In this document: positions 24,961 to 36,641 of the stretch, piece by piece
How the letters are laid out: every line of letters begins with the position of its first letter
Numbering within the stretch: position 1 is the first letter of the stretch
NCBI GenBank assembly: GCA_000697055.1
Contig: JNDT01001021.1
Span: 1-54,152, forward strand
From: Saksenaea vasiformis B4078
Lineage: Eukaryota > Mucoromycota > Mucoromycetes > Mucorales > Saksenaeaceae
Length of the DNA: 54,152 nucleotides
Direction of reading: 5' to 3'
Notes under the pieces: generated by a model
What the model was told of the DNA's origin: nothing
The model's input: the letters and a program-made list of their open reading frames with translations, nothing else
Databases searched by the model: none
Program-made: the position numbers and the translations under genes

Positions 24961-27107
24961 ATGCCTACTACTACCTACAGCTCCAAATCAGAGGGTATGT
25001 TTTCATTTATTTTTGCTCATATTTTCGCAGGTTACTAAAGTGAAGTTGATAGGTCGATCTGAAAAGTTAGACAAGAAAGACAAAAAGGATCGCAAGGACA
25101 AGTCCGAGAAGAAGTCCAGAAAGCGTGATCGCTCTCCTGAGGAGCCCGCAGAAGAGGTTGCCACTAAGACTTTGCAAGAAGAAGAACCCGAGTCGAAGAA
25201 GCGCAAAGTCGAAGGCGAAGAAAATGACATTCCTGAAAACTTGCGCCTGACGAACTTCCGTATTTCGGAAAGCACTATCAAAAATCTCGAGACTCGTGGT
25301 ATCCGATCATTATTTGAGATTCAAGCTTCCACATTCGATGCTATCTATGATGGCCAGGACGTTCTTGCTCGTGCACGTACTGGTACTGGAAAGACTTTGG
25401 CTTTTGCTCTTCCCGTCATCGAAAAGCTCGCCTTGGATAATGGCTTTACAGGCAAGCATGGTCGTGCTCCTCGTGTGGTGGTACTTTGCCCAACTCGTGA
25501 TTTGGCAAAGCAAGTGTGTGGTGATTTCGAATCGATCTCTGGCAACCGTTTGACTACATTGCCAGTTTATGGTGGTGTGTCTTATCAAGAACAAACACCT
25601 GTTCTCCGAAGCGGTGTGGATGTCATTGTCGGTACTCCCGGTCGTATCCTTGACCATATCAAGTTCGGCAACCTGAAGCTGCACAGCTTGCGCTATATCA
25701 TTTTGGATGAAGCCGATGAGATGTATGTTTACTAGATGCAAAACCAAAATGTCGTTCTTACAGTTGCTATCTTCTTTGTGTAGGTTGGATGCTAGAGGCT
25801 TTCACGACGAGATGTTCAGCGTTCTCGACTATATTAAGGAGCAAAAGGCGGATCGCGATTACCAAACGCTTTTGTTCTCTGCAACTGTCCCCGAATCTGT
25901 CATGGAAACGATCCAGCGCTTCATGAAGTCAGACTATACTCGTATCGATCTTATCGGTACCGCAAAGAACAGAACGAATACCAACATTCGCCACATTGCT
26001 ATGCCATCGTCTTATCATACGCGCGCAGATATCATCGCTGATGTTGTGAATGTCTATGGCAAGAGCGGTTTGACTGTCATTTTCTGTGCCACCAAGGCAG
26101 ATGCCAACGAGTTGGGTACTCATGACAAGCTCAAGCAGGATGCTGCCGTTTTGCACGGTGACATTGCACAACAGTCGAGAGAAGCTACCATGAAAGCATT
26201 CCGTGAAGGAAAGTACCGTTGCATTGTGTGTACAGACGTGTTGGCCCGTGGTTTGGATATCCCTCAAGTCGATTTGGTTATCAATTGCCAGCCTCCCAAG
26301 GATACCGAGAGTTATGTCCATCGTTCCGGACGTACTGGTCGTGCAGGTCGCTCTGGTGTCTGCGTTACCTTTTACAAGCCAGCTGAGGAAGGCCTGTTGA
26401 GCTACATCACAAAGCGTACTGGCGTTCATTTCGAAACAATGTCTGCTCCCCGCCCGGAGGATATCATCAAGGCAACAACAGAAGATGCTATTAAGTCTAT
26501 CGACACCGTTCAACCAGATGTGCTCTCCTATTTCGAAGAATCTGCTCAAGAGCTGATCGACAAACATGGTCCAAAGAACGCTGTGGCGGCTGCTCTTGCT
26601 TACATCACTGGTTACCATCAAGGTGTCCCAAGCCGATCATTGTTGACATCAATGGAAGGTTATACGACACTGTACTGCAAACTCAACCGCACCATCCAGC
26701 ACTTTGGTTATGTCCGCAACATTATTAGCAGGGAGCATCCAGAAATCACTTATGAGGATTGCAAGGCTTGGCGCATGACCAAGGATATGACAGGTGTTGT
26801 GTTTGATGTGACATCAAGCAAAGTAGAGATCCAAGACGATAAGATCATTTTGGGTGGCAAGCCTTGGACTGCCTTCAACATCGAAATTGAAGCACCCAGC
26901 CAGTTGCCCGAATTAGCTGAACGTGAAAACCGCAACGGAAACGGAAACGGTTATAACAATGGTGGCTACGGAAACAACCGAGGATGGGGAGGAAATAACC
27001 GCAATGGTGGCGGAGGATGGGGAAATAACCGCAACGGTGGCAACCGAGGTGGTCGAAATGGCGGAGGACGCGGAGGAGGACGTGGCGGCTACCGTGGCGG
27101 CTACTGA
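24961..27107 (+). CDS. DDX21: DDX21-like nucleolar DEAD-box RNA helicase
   Basis: ATP-dependent RNA helicase of the DDX21/DDX50 type, expected in the nucleolus in rRNA processing. Three exons (24961-24994, 25041-25722, 25784-27107) give 679 residues. A Lys/Asp/Glu-rich charged N-terminus is followed by the helicase core: Walker A ARTGTGKT near residue 123, DEAD near 235, LLFSAT, ARGLD and YVHRSGRTGR. A GUCT domain follows (ending about WTAFNIEI), the hallmark of the DDX21 subgroup. The C-terminal tail is Gly/Asn/Arg-rich with RGG repeats. The first intron is the only doubtful point: donor GTATGT at 24995 fits the frame only with an acceptor at 25039-25040, not the stronger-looking GCAG at 25030. 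AATAAA occurs at 27186. Confidence 0.95.
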
Positions 27108-27464
27108 TAAATTCACTTTCATTTTTTAACAAATACTTTGCATGCTTGTTTCTTTACATTCAATACCTTCATTGTAATGCATATGAATAAACACTTAGAT
27201 CAAACTTACAGTGTCGATCATAAATCAGAAGGCTTACTGGCATGTAAGAGAAACTTATGAATACAAATGGTGCCGACTTGTTGGTGATGTTTGAAGAGAA
27301 CAGACTAGTTAGACATTCAAGAAAAATTCAACGCATTATCGATATGCAAATGTCCTTGTAGCCTTGTTTCGTTTACGTGAGGATTATTTCAAACTCAGAA
27401 TACCACAAGTTGCAAACAAGCCAAAAAGTCGTAATTTAAATAGGAATCGATTTGAGCGGTTGTC
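27108..27464. other. Intergenic, helicase 3' end to U6
   Basis: Holds the 3' untranslated region of the helicase gene, with an AATAAA signal at 27186-27191, and the U6 promoter region. No gene is seen. Confidence 0.5.
27436..27443 (+). promoter_or_regulatory. TATA-like element of U6
   Basis: TTTAAATA lies about 22-29 bp upstream of the predicted U6 5' end, the spacing expected for the TATA box of an RNA polymerase III type 3 promoter. Confidence 0.5.
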
Positions 27465-27492
27465 GACAAGCCTTCGGGCCTCTGTCACATAT

Positions 27493-27524
<32 letters not shown>

Positions 27525-27579
27525 GGCCCCTGCACAAGGATGACACTAAATCTCTGAGAAGGAACGCTCTACGGAGCAA
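27465..27579 (+). ncRNA. U6: U6 spliceosomal snRNA
   Basis: The catalytic RNA of the spliceosome. The core is nearly identical to U6 from other eukaryotes: a 5' stem-loop (GACAAGCCTTCGGGCC...TGTC), TTAAAATTGGAACGATACAG, the ACAGAGA box at 27508-27514, the AGC catalytic triad at 27520-27522, and the internal stem-loop segment GCATGGCCCCTGCACAAGG with GATGAC. No intron interrupts it, unlike some fungal U6 genes. Downstream of the core is an additional perfect hairpin, GCTC-TACG-GAGC (27566-27577), directly before the terminator. The exact ends are inferred from structure. Confidence 0.96.
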
Positions 27580-27586
27580 TTTTTTT
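27580..27586 (+). terminator. U6: RNA polymerase III terminator of U6
   Basis: A run of seven T directly follows the 3' hairpin of U6. Confidence 0.85.
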
Positions 27587-28428
27587 GGCATTTTTTTGAA
27601 CGACTTTTTTTTTTGTCGCATCGTAACACTCGGTTACCTCTTTTGGCATCAAGTGACACAACCGCTCAGGAATCCCAACATAGCAATCTCTTGGTTCCTC
27701 GGCCTTCATCCAAAACAGTATACATCTCCAAGAAGGCACCAACACGATTCCTTTTGATATCAGAGGACCGAACCGATTACTAATATGAATAACAAAATAG
27801 AATATAAAAAGGGGCATCTGCACGGCAATAAAATATTATCTATTCTATCTTATTCGTATCCACGTCTATCATCCTCGAGTGATCTTGTGCAGTTATTTCA
27901 GATCCAGGATCGATACGACATTTTGTCGTCGTGCCTGTCAATAAACTGATTGCGTCAAAGATAGATCCAAACGCATCCCAGCATGTTTGACGCCAAGAAG
28001 AAAACGTGGATCGGGAGAAGTATAAATGCGACATTGTTAACGAATAATCGTCAAAATATTTTAGCATATGTTTAACATGCATCTTACAGTTGGCAAGATC
28101 TATAAATGCTCCCTGCTTTGTATTTTATTTGTTTCCTTGTGGGCTGCAATATGTTTTAACTATATTAAACCTATTGAAGAATATCAACGAAGAAATTATG
28201 CCTGCTGTCCGTTTGGATCAGAATTTCGGAATTACACAAAACCTTCCGTTGTTGCATTGGCAGTAGTTTCGCACAAACCATGTAACTAGAGGATAAGAGA
28301 CCACGTCTTCTCCAGATAAGGATGGTTCTGACACCATACTACCAATCCGGGTCACAATTGCTCCGGTGGCTAGACCTGTCCGATATAAGTTGTTTGTCAG
28401 ACCGCAGGATTCCCACGGTCTTTCTACA
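27587..28428. other. Intergenic, U6 to DNAJC12-like gene
   Basis: No supported gene. A plus-strand frame at 28068-28289 (73 residues) begins with a hydrophobic segment (CSLLCILFVSLWAAICF) like a signal peptide and contains a few Cys. It has no homolog I recognise and no other support, so it is not called. The 28290-28428 stretch is the likely promoter and leader of the next gene. Confidence 0.4.
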
Positions 28429-29005
28429 ATGCAGTCCCTATTCGACTTAAAACTAGAAAAAGATAACCTTTATGAAGTGCTAGGATGTGTAGATTCCAGT
28501 TCGGTAATAATGAACCACTAACATTTCTCTGTAATATTAACATAACATTTAGCAAGAGCAAATCAAGACAGAGTACAAACGTCTCGCATTGCGCTACCAT
28601 CCTGACAAGTCGACAAACGATGATGAAGTATATCAGCAGATCAAAGCAGCCTATGACATTCTTGGCGATCCAGCAAAGCGAGCTTTGTATGATCGATGGC
28701 GACAAAGTGGACTGAAAATCCCATTTAGTGATTATGCACAATTAGGTTCTCATGCTCAGGTAAGTGAGAAAGAAGCGAACGGAGTGAATGTGGTCATTCA
28801 TTATGACGGAGAAAAGACGGTACACTGGCAAGCGTTACCAACACAAGCAACGCTTACACAATCGCAAGATACGGATGCTAAAGACAACCTCCGATCGGTT
28901 CGACCACGACCTGCTGATGATCTGCCAAGAGTGCCCATCCAGCGACCTTCATTTTGGAGTAAACAGGATGATGTTTACTCAAAGTTTCGAGACTATCGCA
29001 TCTAG
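28429..29005 (+). CDS. DNAJC12: DNAJC12-like J-domain co-chaperone
   Basis: Three exons (28429-28503, 28553-28759, 28817-29005) give 156 residues. An N-terminal J domain (DNLYEVLGC..., HPD motif in RYHPDKS, QIKAAYDILGD, ALYDRW) is followed by a short linker and a C-terminal WSKQDD-x-YSKFRDYRI. That tail matches the conserved end of animal DNAJC12, an Hsp70 co-chaperone for aromatic amino acid hydroxylases. The IPFSDY segment right after the J domain also fits. The second intron (57 bp) is a multiple of three with no stop, so an unspliced reading adds 19 residues. Splicing is preferred because it has a perfect CAG|GTAAGT donor and gives near-family spacing before HW. Convergent with USO1; the stop codons are 132 bp apart. 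Confidence 0.88.
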
Positions 29006-29137
29006 TGAAGTTTCCCTTATTTATCAGATACCATCGCATGGGCTATTTATTCATATCCCCAAAGATATTTGTTCAGTTGGAGGTCTGAAAAAGAACCATT
29101 TTTACACTAAATTTGAAATACAATGCTTCAACATTTA

Positions 29138-32100
29138 TTATTCTTCTTCTTCCTTTTCACTATCAGTCACCACTTCGTTCAAATCTCTTAATCGTTTCCT
29201 ATACTTTTGGATATCCATGTCTTGCTCACCTAGTTTTCAATAGTAAGTAACCCATATCCGTTATTTTTCGCCACTTCACTTACCCATGCACACTAACAGG
29301 TCTTCCATCTCCGATCTCTCGGTAGAAAGCGTGGATTCCAACTCTGTTACTTTACTCCTTGCTGCCTCAGTTGCGGATTTTTCAGCAGCAAGGCTAGATG
29401 ATAATTCATCGCTTCTCTGCTTCTCTGCGATAAGTTTGGATTCCAGTTCCGTAACCTTTGTCTTCATTTTTTCTTCCTCTGTTTGCTATTGCAGGATATC
29501 AGTATCAACAGGTCCAAATGCTTATACTCTATACGCACCTTGGTATCCAAGAGATTTCTAAGCTCCAGTATCTGTTGCTTCAGCACCGTAATTTCATTAC
29601 CTTGTTCTTCAATTGTACTCTTGTAAGACTGTACCAATTCATCATTGGCATGCGCACCCTCAGCTGTCACAGCAGCTATGAACGCCAAGTTCAGTATAAT
29701 TTAAACATCAGCAACGGTAGTACGATACCATAGGACTTATTTTGTTTGAACTTTGATGGTTTTCGTTTCAGAGACTTCTGGATATGTTCTAGTACCAAAT
29801 ATGAGATAAACGTGGTCGCTTGCGGGCAGTTCTTACCATAGGTATTTTTGAAAAATTCTACAAACGCTCCGTCAAGAAGCAAAGAAGGTAACGCTTTCCT
29901 GCTGGTAGCTATAGCTTCCTCTTCAGCAGTAATCTGTAGAAATTGCGGTGCATTTTTAACTGCAGGGCTATCCCTCAAACGCGCCATATGACTGGCAAAC
30001 TGATCCACGCGACTGGACAGGATTGTTTGCAACTTTTCTCTACATACCGCTTTGTCATTAGCAAGAGCGCCGGAAAGAAAGTTCTCTATTTTACCTATCC
30101 ATTGGTGTCTTGGGATCATTATTATATTCGTACGTGATTCCTAATAGGAAGGCCGCTAAGCCCTGAATAATAGGATCGTTGACAGCTGATTGGACTTCTT
30201 GGATGAGCTAATAGTAAAAGATGTCAAGACAGGGCACATTCAGATCACTAAACCACGTACAAATTGAACATGTGTGCTTTCCGACAAAAATAAGCTCACA
30301 GATTCAGGACTTTCCCAAAGCCAGGTACAGAGAAGACACAAGTAACCAATCGGTATCCGCGCATCTGTGCTGGGGTTTTTGGCAGACATCAATAATTGTG
30401 CAACAATCTGATGTAGTAGCGGCACGGGTTCTTCTCCTAGACAACCAGTAAAGTAAATCTAACGTTACAATGGTTTTATGCTGCAGTTACCTTTCGCTTC
30501 CTCGCCAAATACAATACTACCGGCTATAGTTTTTGCCTGCTCATTGTCTTTAATGATATGAGACAAGATAGCACAAGCGAACCACAATTTGTAGGGATCC
30601 TCTGTCGATAATTCCCAGTTTTCAATGACTTCAAGAAGCAGCGACCCGGCAGAATGGGGTTTGTCTATAAAAATCTAAGTTTCAACTTGTCTAAACAAAA
30701 ACATTTGAATACCAGTAAATTTGACATTGACATTGTCTTCTGGGGGCATCTTCATGGTGGAAGCGATAACCAGCTGTGCATCTGGATTGCCTTCAACACA
30801 CGAAAACACGCCATAGGCAGCCGAAGCTCGACTCGAGTAACTGTACTGCATGTCCAGGTCTGTCATAAGCGCAATAGCTATAAGTGATACCATGGCGGGA
30901 CGTGGAAGGCCTACTGCGGCTGTTGGGTCGATCTGCCCATCAGTGATCTTTGGAGGACTTGCAACGATGGTCTTTGCAAATAAATCCTGATTCTCGGCGT
31001 TGTTTCGGATAACATACGCGATGGCATACAGGGCTTCTGTCCTCACCAAAGAAGGTGCGTTTGAACATATACCTAGCTGAACAATAGGTAGCATGATGCC
31101 GCTCTGTGCCATGACTTTCTGATTGATTGGCGTGTTGGTACCATCGGGTTCTGTAAGTATCCGAATCAACTGCAGTACCAGGACTGTGTTGGCAACTTTT
31201 TGCGGTGGCCAGTCTTCGTAAGAGAAGGGGACATGGTCAGCCTCACTATCGCCCACATAGCCTAGCAAACCAGGGATCTGCTGAATACAGCTTGTTTCAC
31301 GAAAGTAGACCTAAGTAACCGTTTCAGTGCTTCCTTCTCTTCTTTTTACAAATTTTCTATACCTGATCTGACACGTTGTACCGTAATAAATTATGCATCA
31401 ACGATAAACTGTCCTGCACCACAATGTCACCGGAAATGCCTTCCTGATCCTCGATAATTGCAAGTAATTTTTCAAAGGTTGCCTGAAACGTCACCAGTTT
31501 TTGGATCTCGGTATTATTTCGGGTGAGAGCGATCAGTAGCAACAAACCCTCTGCCAAAAAATAAAACGGTGTTACAGCTGGCACAATTATATCTCACAAA
31601 TTTACCGTTTCGGATGATATCTCGTTTATCGTCTAGTAAATCGACGAGTCGTGCAATCGCCATAGGACTTGTCAGGATACATTCTTGGATACGTTGGATA
31701 CGGTTGGTCAACAGAACGGAAAGTAGTTTAATCGTATTGAATCGCACGTAAAAGTCGAACTCTTCGAGAATATCCAATAGAATGGTGACGTTTCGCGAAT
31801 CCTAACCATCTTTAGCTTCGACTTGGACGTCTGCGATCGGTCAAGTGTACCTCTATCAGATAATCGGTAAATCTGTAACCCTTATCGTCGTGTGCAGACT
31901 GTGGATTACATGAGAACGAAATGCCTTACTAAGATAATAAAAAATAAACTCAAACCTGGTTGTGAACAGCGCATAAAATAGTCAGTGTTTCCAGCAATGA
32001 CTTCGTCACGTCCGCGTCTTTATAGTCTGTGTGAAGGACTTTGATGAGCGCTGGCAAGCTCTTGTCGCCTACTGTCTATTGCTAATGTCAATAGAGAAAT

Positions 32101-32292
32101 CGCTGCTTTCACGGTTAACACCTCTGGCCAGTCCCTGACGAGACCCTTCAAACTTAGGACACCCGCTCGTCGGTCCTCCAGTAATGTAGCTGTCTCAAGA
32201 CAATCAGCGAGTCTTTCGATAGTCTCATCTGCAGATTGTGGTTGTCCACGTTCGCCTCGAAGGGCAGAATAACCCCTGGTGAAGAAATCCAT
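29138..32292 (-). CDS. USO1: USO1/p115 vesicle tethering factor
   Basis: Golgi tether that captures COPII vesicles for SNARE assembly. Fourteen exons, all phases consistent, give 825 residues: 32292-32122, 32075-31956, 31898-31851, 31801-31606, 31550-31363, 31310-30713, 30664-30491, 30436-30261, 30207-30095, 30039-29837, 29788-29729, 29675-29539, 29485-29284 and 29229-29138. The N-terminal armadillo-like head covers about 700 residues (for example FDFYVRFNTIKLLSVLL, then SLVRTEALYAIAYVIRNN). A coiled coil rich in Glu/Lys/Ser follows. The end is the family's signature: DLLVCMGEQDMDIQKYRKRL and an acidic Glu tail. The coiled coil is only about 110 residues, far shorter than in yeast Uso1 and shorter than in animal p115. 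Convergent with the DNAJC12-like gene. Confidence 0.95.
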
Positions 32293-33842
32293 CCAAAAGG
32301 TGCACGAAAGAAAAGTACACCTGTTTTCGAAGCGCAATCAACCCAATCCAGCCGTCACGTGGGTTTCATGCTCACTTGCTTGCCACCACCAGCGCGGAAA
32401 AAATGCCCAGCAATGGCGGTTGATGTATTTCGATAAAATAGTAGCACATACCAAACAATGAGAAATTCCAGTAACCTTTACTATTGTATCTTACCGACTT
32501 CCGAGAATTACGAAACAAATTTATTTACAAACAGTCGTGATTCTACGTTGGCGGTGTTTTTAACAGTGCCAAGATTCGCTCAAACTGTCGAACGAAAGCG
32601 TTCCTGCAGGACTAGACAACCCATGTTTCATCTACGTGATATTGACCTATTAATATCAATGGTTACTTACTTGATTATATAAAAAAGAGCTTTATCCAAA
32701 GAATTGTTATGATGGGTCATAGAATCGATGGGGCGCGGTTGGTCGATACATGTACAAATTTGAGCAATAGCAATTAAGTATTCTCCATATGCAGACCTAT
32801 ATGCTTGTAGAGCTCTATTAAACCATGGTAGGATTGCTTAACAAGAGAGGTTGAGACGATCAGATCTGCCTTTCGAGACGATTAGATTTTTCTGTGCAGC
32901 TGATTTTAAATTCCGATAGGGTAGAGCCTCTACTTTCCTTCGGAAGTTCACTAGGTGGACTTCAAGCCAAGTCGGGGTCTCCATGCATGTATGTTGCAAA
33001 TGACATGTACATGTCGTGCATCTTTCGGAAAAAAATTTAGATGTGGAAGTAAGAAAACTGTTTATTTCGTTCAGGCTTCATCCGGCTATATTGTCCGTTT
33101 AGGATCTAACATGAAGGTTGGTGCCCAATTGCCATTGTTTAAGACCTCATCTAATATATACTACAGTTACACGTTGTAGCTGATCTTCTGTTTGTTTTGA
33201 TACGTGGTGTGGTCATCCTACGATGTTTATGCTACAGGATCTGCTGGATCAAAACAATTAAGCCCACCGGATCGTGCTATCTTGCATTAAAATAGTGTTA
33301 TGTCTCCCATTAGGTATAATGAAGTAACCAATGCAGCTCTATATATGTCCGAAGTTTTGGATTAATTAATGTGAAGCAATAGTGACCCTGTAAACATCCT
33401 CATACCATATACACATAGAAAACGAGAAGAAAAAATAGAGACAAAGTACTGGTGAAGGAGTGACCTAACATACTACTGTCATCCTGATTTCTTGTATTTA
33501 GTCCATCGAATAGGTACCTTTTTTTACCCTAATATTGATACTGCCGTAGTAATAGAAGTCTGTTCATAAACAATGGAAAAAAGGAAACAAAAAAAAGGTG
33601 CAGTTTGCCTGGTTGGACAAATTAATCAAAGTCTCCGCAAAGCACAAGCCTTGGACAAATGGGGAACGTTTACTGCGCGAGCGAAAGTTTCACCTGAACA
33701 AACAATAAAATTAGAATCCGCAGGGTATCACTATTATGATCTTTATTTGTTTACTCGTGTCCACAGCCTTATATAATTATGCGCTGTTCGTGGATAAGGA
33801 AGCGTCTTTTCCTTCTTGGCTTTCAATTTCTCTACCTGTACC
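32293..33842. other. Divergent intergenic region, USO1 and Kelch gene
   Basis: About 1.55 kb between two divergently transcribed starts, so it should hold both promoters. A frame at about 33590-33700 (plus) contains QFAWLDKLIKVSAKHKPW and looks coding-like for about 37 residues, but has no start, partner exon or known homolog. Nothing else is supported. Confidence 0.4.
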
Positions 33843-35933
33843 ATGAAGGCGTTGGTCATTGTGCTGTTCCTTCTTTTCAGCGTGAGGATAGGCTTTGTAG
33901 CATGTGTAAGACCCGCAGCTAGACAGGCTGGAGGTACATCGTTGTTGAGGAAGCACATGTAAATAACCCTCTCTACGTTAGCATGCGTATATACATATCA
34001 GAGGATTTATTGCTACGGAGGAAGCATGTACATTGCAGGGGAGAGTTCTCCAACCACATTCGACAGCCATTATTTTCTGGATTTATCCACCAGTTTCAGC
34101 ATTACTGATGGGTGGTCTGCATGGAAGACGCTCTCACCCGCGGGGAACTACCAGTTGGAGCCAAATGCCTATTTTGGAATGATTTCATTATCAAACACGA
34201 ACAGCTATATCATTAATGGCGGTATTGGTTATAATAATGGCGTGGCTTTGAGGAATCAAACAACGATCTATTACGCGGACGTCGATCGGTGGGAGACGCT
34301 CAACAGTTCGGGCAACACTCAAATGTAAATCGATCTACCTCATGTTTTTTCTGCTTCGCCATTCATCGTTCGTTTAGATACAGCGCGGCTGGGGATATAG
34401 ACAACAAAAATACCATTTGGTTCTGGGGTGGTATCAGGTGCGATGATAAGAAAAGAAAAAAACTACACGAGCCGCAGCCTGTAAATAACTGTGAAGTCGT
34501 CAATAGTCTCATGACAACAAACGTCAGTATTTCGCCGCCCTTAGACAGCATGAGAGCCTTTTCGGCACTGGTATGTGACGCGATGCAGTACTTGTATCAA
34601 CTCTGAAGAATAGGACCGACATTGGATCACGTATCGAACGAATGTTTCATCCTTCCCAGTAGGTGCCTATACAAGAGTAAGACATACGGCAACCTTTGGC
34701 AGAGATGGTCGATCAATATACTTTATTGGTGGATTAAACGCAGAACCGCGAGGGCTCGCAGCATCGAATTACACATTTGTCGCCGCATCCATGAACGACA
34801 TACTTGTTTTTGATACTGTTAGTAGTGCTTGGTCGTTGCAACAAGCATCGGGTCCCACACCTTCCCCCAGGATGTTTCACACTACCGTTCTATGTAGGTC
34901 CAACGATTTGCAGTTATCATTGATGGATTAGTCATTGAATCTCCATGGCTTTAGTGCCAGATAGCAAATTTTTGATCTACGGAGGTGCTAGCATCGGTAC
35001 ATCCTTGGGACGTTACTCCAACGTCACTTCCTAATCATCCTGCTTATATAGATAAGCCTTTGCCAGTAAAGGATTTCTGTTATCAGTTCGATCCTGCCCA
35101 AATGTTATGGACACAGGTACCCTTGCCACTGACAGCAGGTGCTGGACCTCGATACGGCCACTCTGGTACGTCCAGCTTGTTGGAACGCATTTTATGCTGA
35201 GTACTATCATAACAGCTGTACTGTACAAAAACGCTACTCTGTTTATTCTCTTCGGCGTTGATAGCAGTGGTGTGATTAGAGATGACTTTGGCATGCTCGA
35301 CATACAAACCATGGCTTGGACGGACACGTTCACGACACAGGAGATACAACAGAACCCGCTGGACGATCAAAGCGGATTGAGTAAAGCGGCTTTAGCAGGC
35401 ATATTGATTTCTAGTATTACTGCTGTGAGTAACGGTAAAACTTGACGTGGATAAGCCTTGTTCTGATTTCTCACTCCGTCTCTCTCTCTCAGCTCGGCGT
35501 TTTTGCTACTGCAGTTGCGGTTTGTCTTTTGCGGCGTCGCGAACGCAAAGAGAAAGCAGACTATGAATCCAAAGCAAACGGAAAAGAGAGTCAAAGACTT
35601 GTTGAAGAACAAAAAAATCAGATGGAAGAAGCAAAATTGCTCGAAAACAAGCCATTACCAGGATCTCCTGATTCCGGTCATGTCGGTCGGTCGCAATCCT
35701 TACGGGAATTGGAAAATTCAATGTCTAAAATGTTCTGTATGCCACATGAACGGCATAAGGACTGGGAGCGTTCCACAAGAGGTTCCACTGATCCATCCTA
35801 CAGTAGCTCAGGAAAAGGGCCGCAGATACAGGGTGTCCCTTCCAAAGATTCCACTGATCCATCCTCGTCCCGTAACACATTCCACGTTATTCCTCTGACA
35901 ACAACGGACACCAAAGCGCTTGAAGAAGATTAG
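33843..35933 (+). CDS. Kelch-repeat type I membrane protein
   Basis: Eight exons (33843-33933, 33982-34324, 34378-34570, 34614-34893, 34955-34996, 35052-35165, 35216-35424, 35493-35933) give 570 residues. A signal peptide (about residues 1-21, ALVIVLFLLFSVRIGFVAC) precedes a Kelch beta-propeller with several blades: RIYCYGG, IYFIGG, FLIYGG and TLFILFG, each followed by a W-containing strand. A single membrane helix at about 413-437 (GILISSITALGVFATAVAV) is followed by a basic stop-transfer LLRRRERK and a 130-residue cytoplasmic tail rich in Ser, Lys and Glu. Topology is therefore outside-propeller, inside-tail. The role is unknown; cell-surface or vacuolar adhesion or sensing is possible. Part of exon 3 (34437-34570) has no clear Kelch motif and may hide an intron. 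Confidence 0.85.
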
Positions 35934-36641
35934 TACCATACGAAATGACAACCTGTTCCATTACATAAAAAACATGATTAGAGCCGCTTATGTATCATTA
36001 CTTATCTAATCTAAACCAGCAGCGAGGATAATTTGCCTCACAAAACCGAGTTCCCCTTTTCGTTTGCGAGTTGTATCCACCTGTCCACCTCTTGTCACAG
36101 TTCATACATAAAACCCTTGTTCAGTATACAAAAAATCGTTATAGAAGTTAAAGAAAAAGCAAGATACTCGACAGGAAGCGTTTTGCAGGAGTATGCAGGT
36201 ATGATTTTATCGATCAGCATGGATAGCTACAATTCGCAGTAAGCTACCGTCAGGTATTTCGAAAGAAGTTCATAAGGTAGATCATTATAGAGTTAAGCAT
36301 TGCGCAAATGCTTGTAATGCGGACTTCTACATTTATTCTAAATGAATAACAAGTCTACACTGATCACTAAAACCCTTATTGTCAATTCCAAGATGCAAAA
36401 CTGTGTATCTTCTTTCTACTGTTTGCATGTCATCCCAGTATAGGTGATGTCTGTGCTTATTATTTCTACTGAAACCTGATCTACATGAAGAACCCAAGAA
36501 AAAGATCTAAATATGCGGCACTAGCACATAAACTCTGTATTTTACACAGGGTCTGATGGTTTGGCAGCGAGGGTCCACAGACGGTGTTTGAAAAAACGTT
36601 TTGCTTCGAAGGTCATTGCCGGCCCTCTCCTTTCTTCTGTC
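35934..36641. other. Intergenic, Kelch gene to COQ3
   Basis: About 700 bp on the plus strand side between tandem genes, presumably the Kelch 3' UTR and COQ3 promoter. No gene is seen. Confidence 0.45.

Noticed and set aside
24844..25038. Upstream ATG and in-frame extension before the DDX21-like gene
   Set aside because: It reads through an A/T-run leader as low-complexity sequence. The ATG at 24961 with a short first exon fits the family better.
25929..26621. 230-codon minus-strand frame
   Set aside because: It is antisense to the DDX21-like helicase core.
28068..28289. Small possibly secreted 73-residue protein
   Set aside because: It has a hydrophobic start but no homolog, no upstream signals and no conserved pattern beyond chance.
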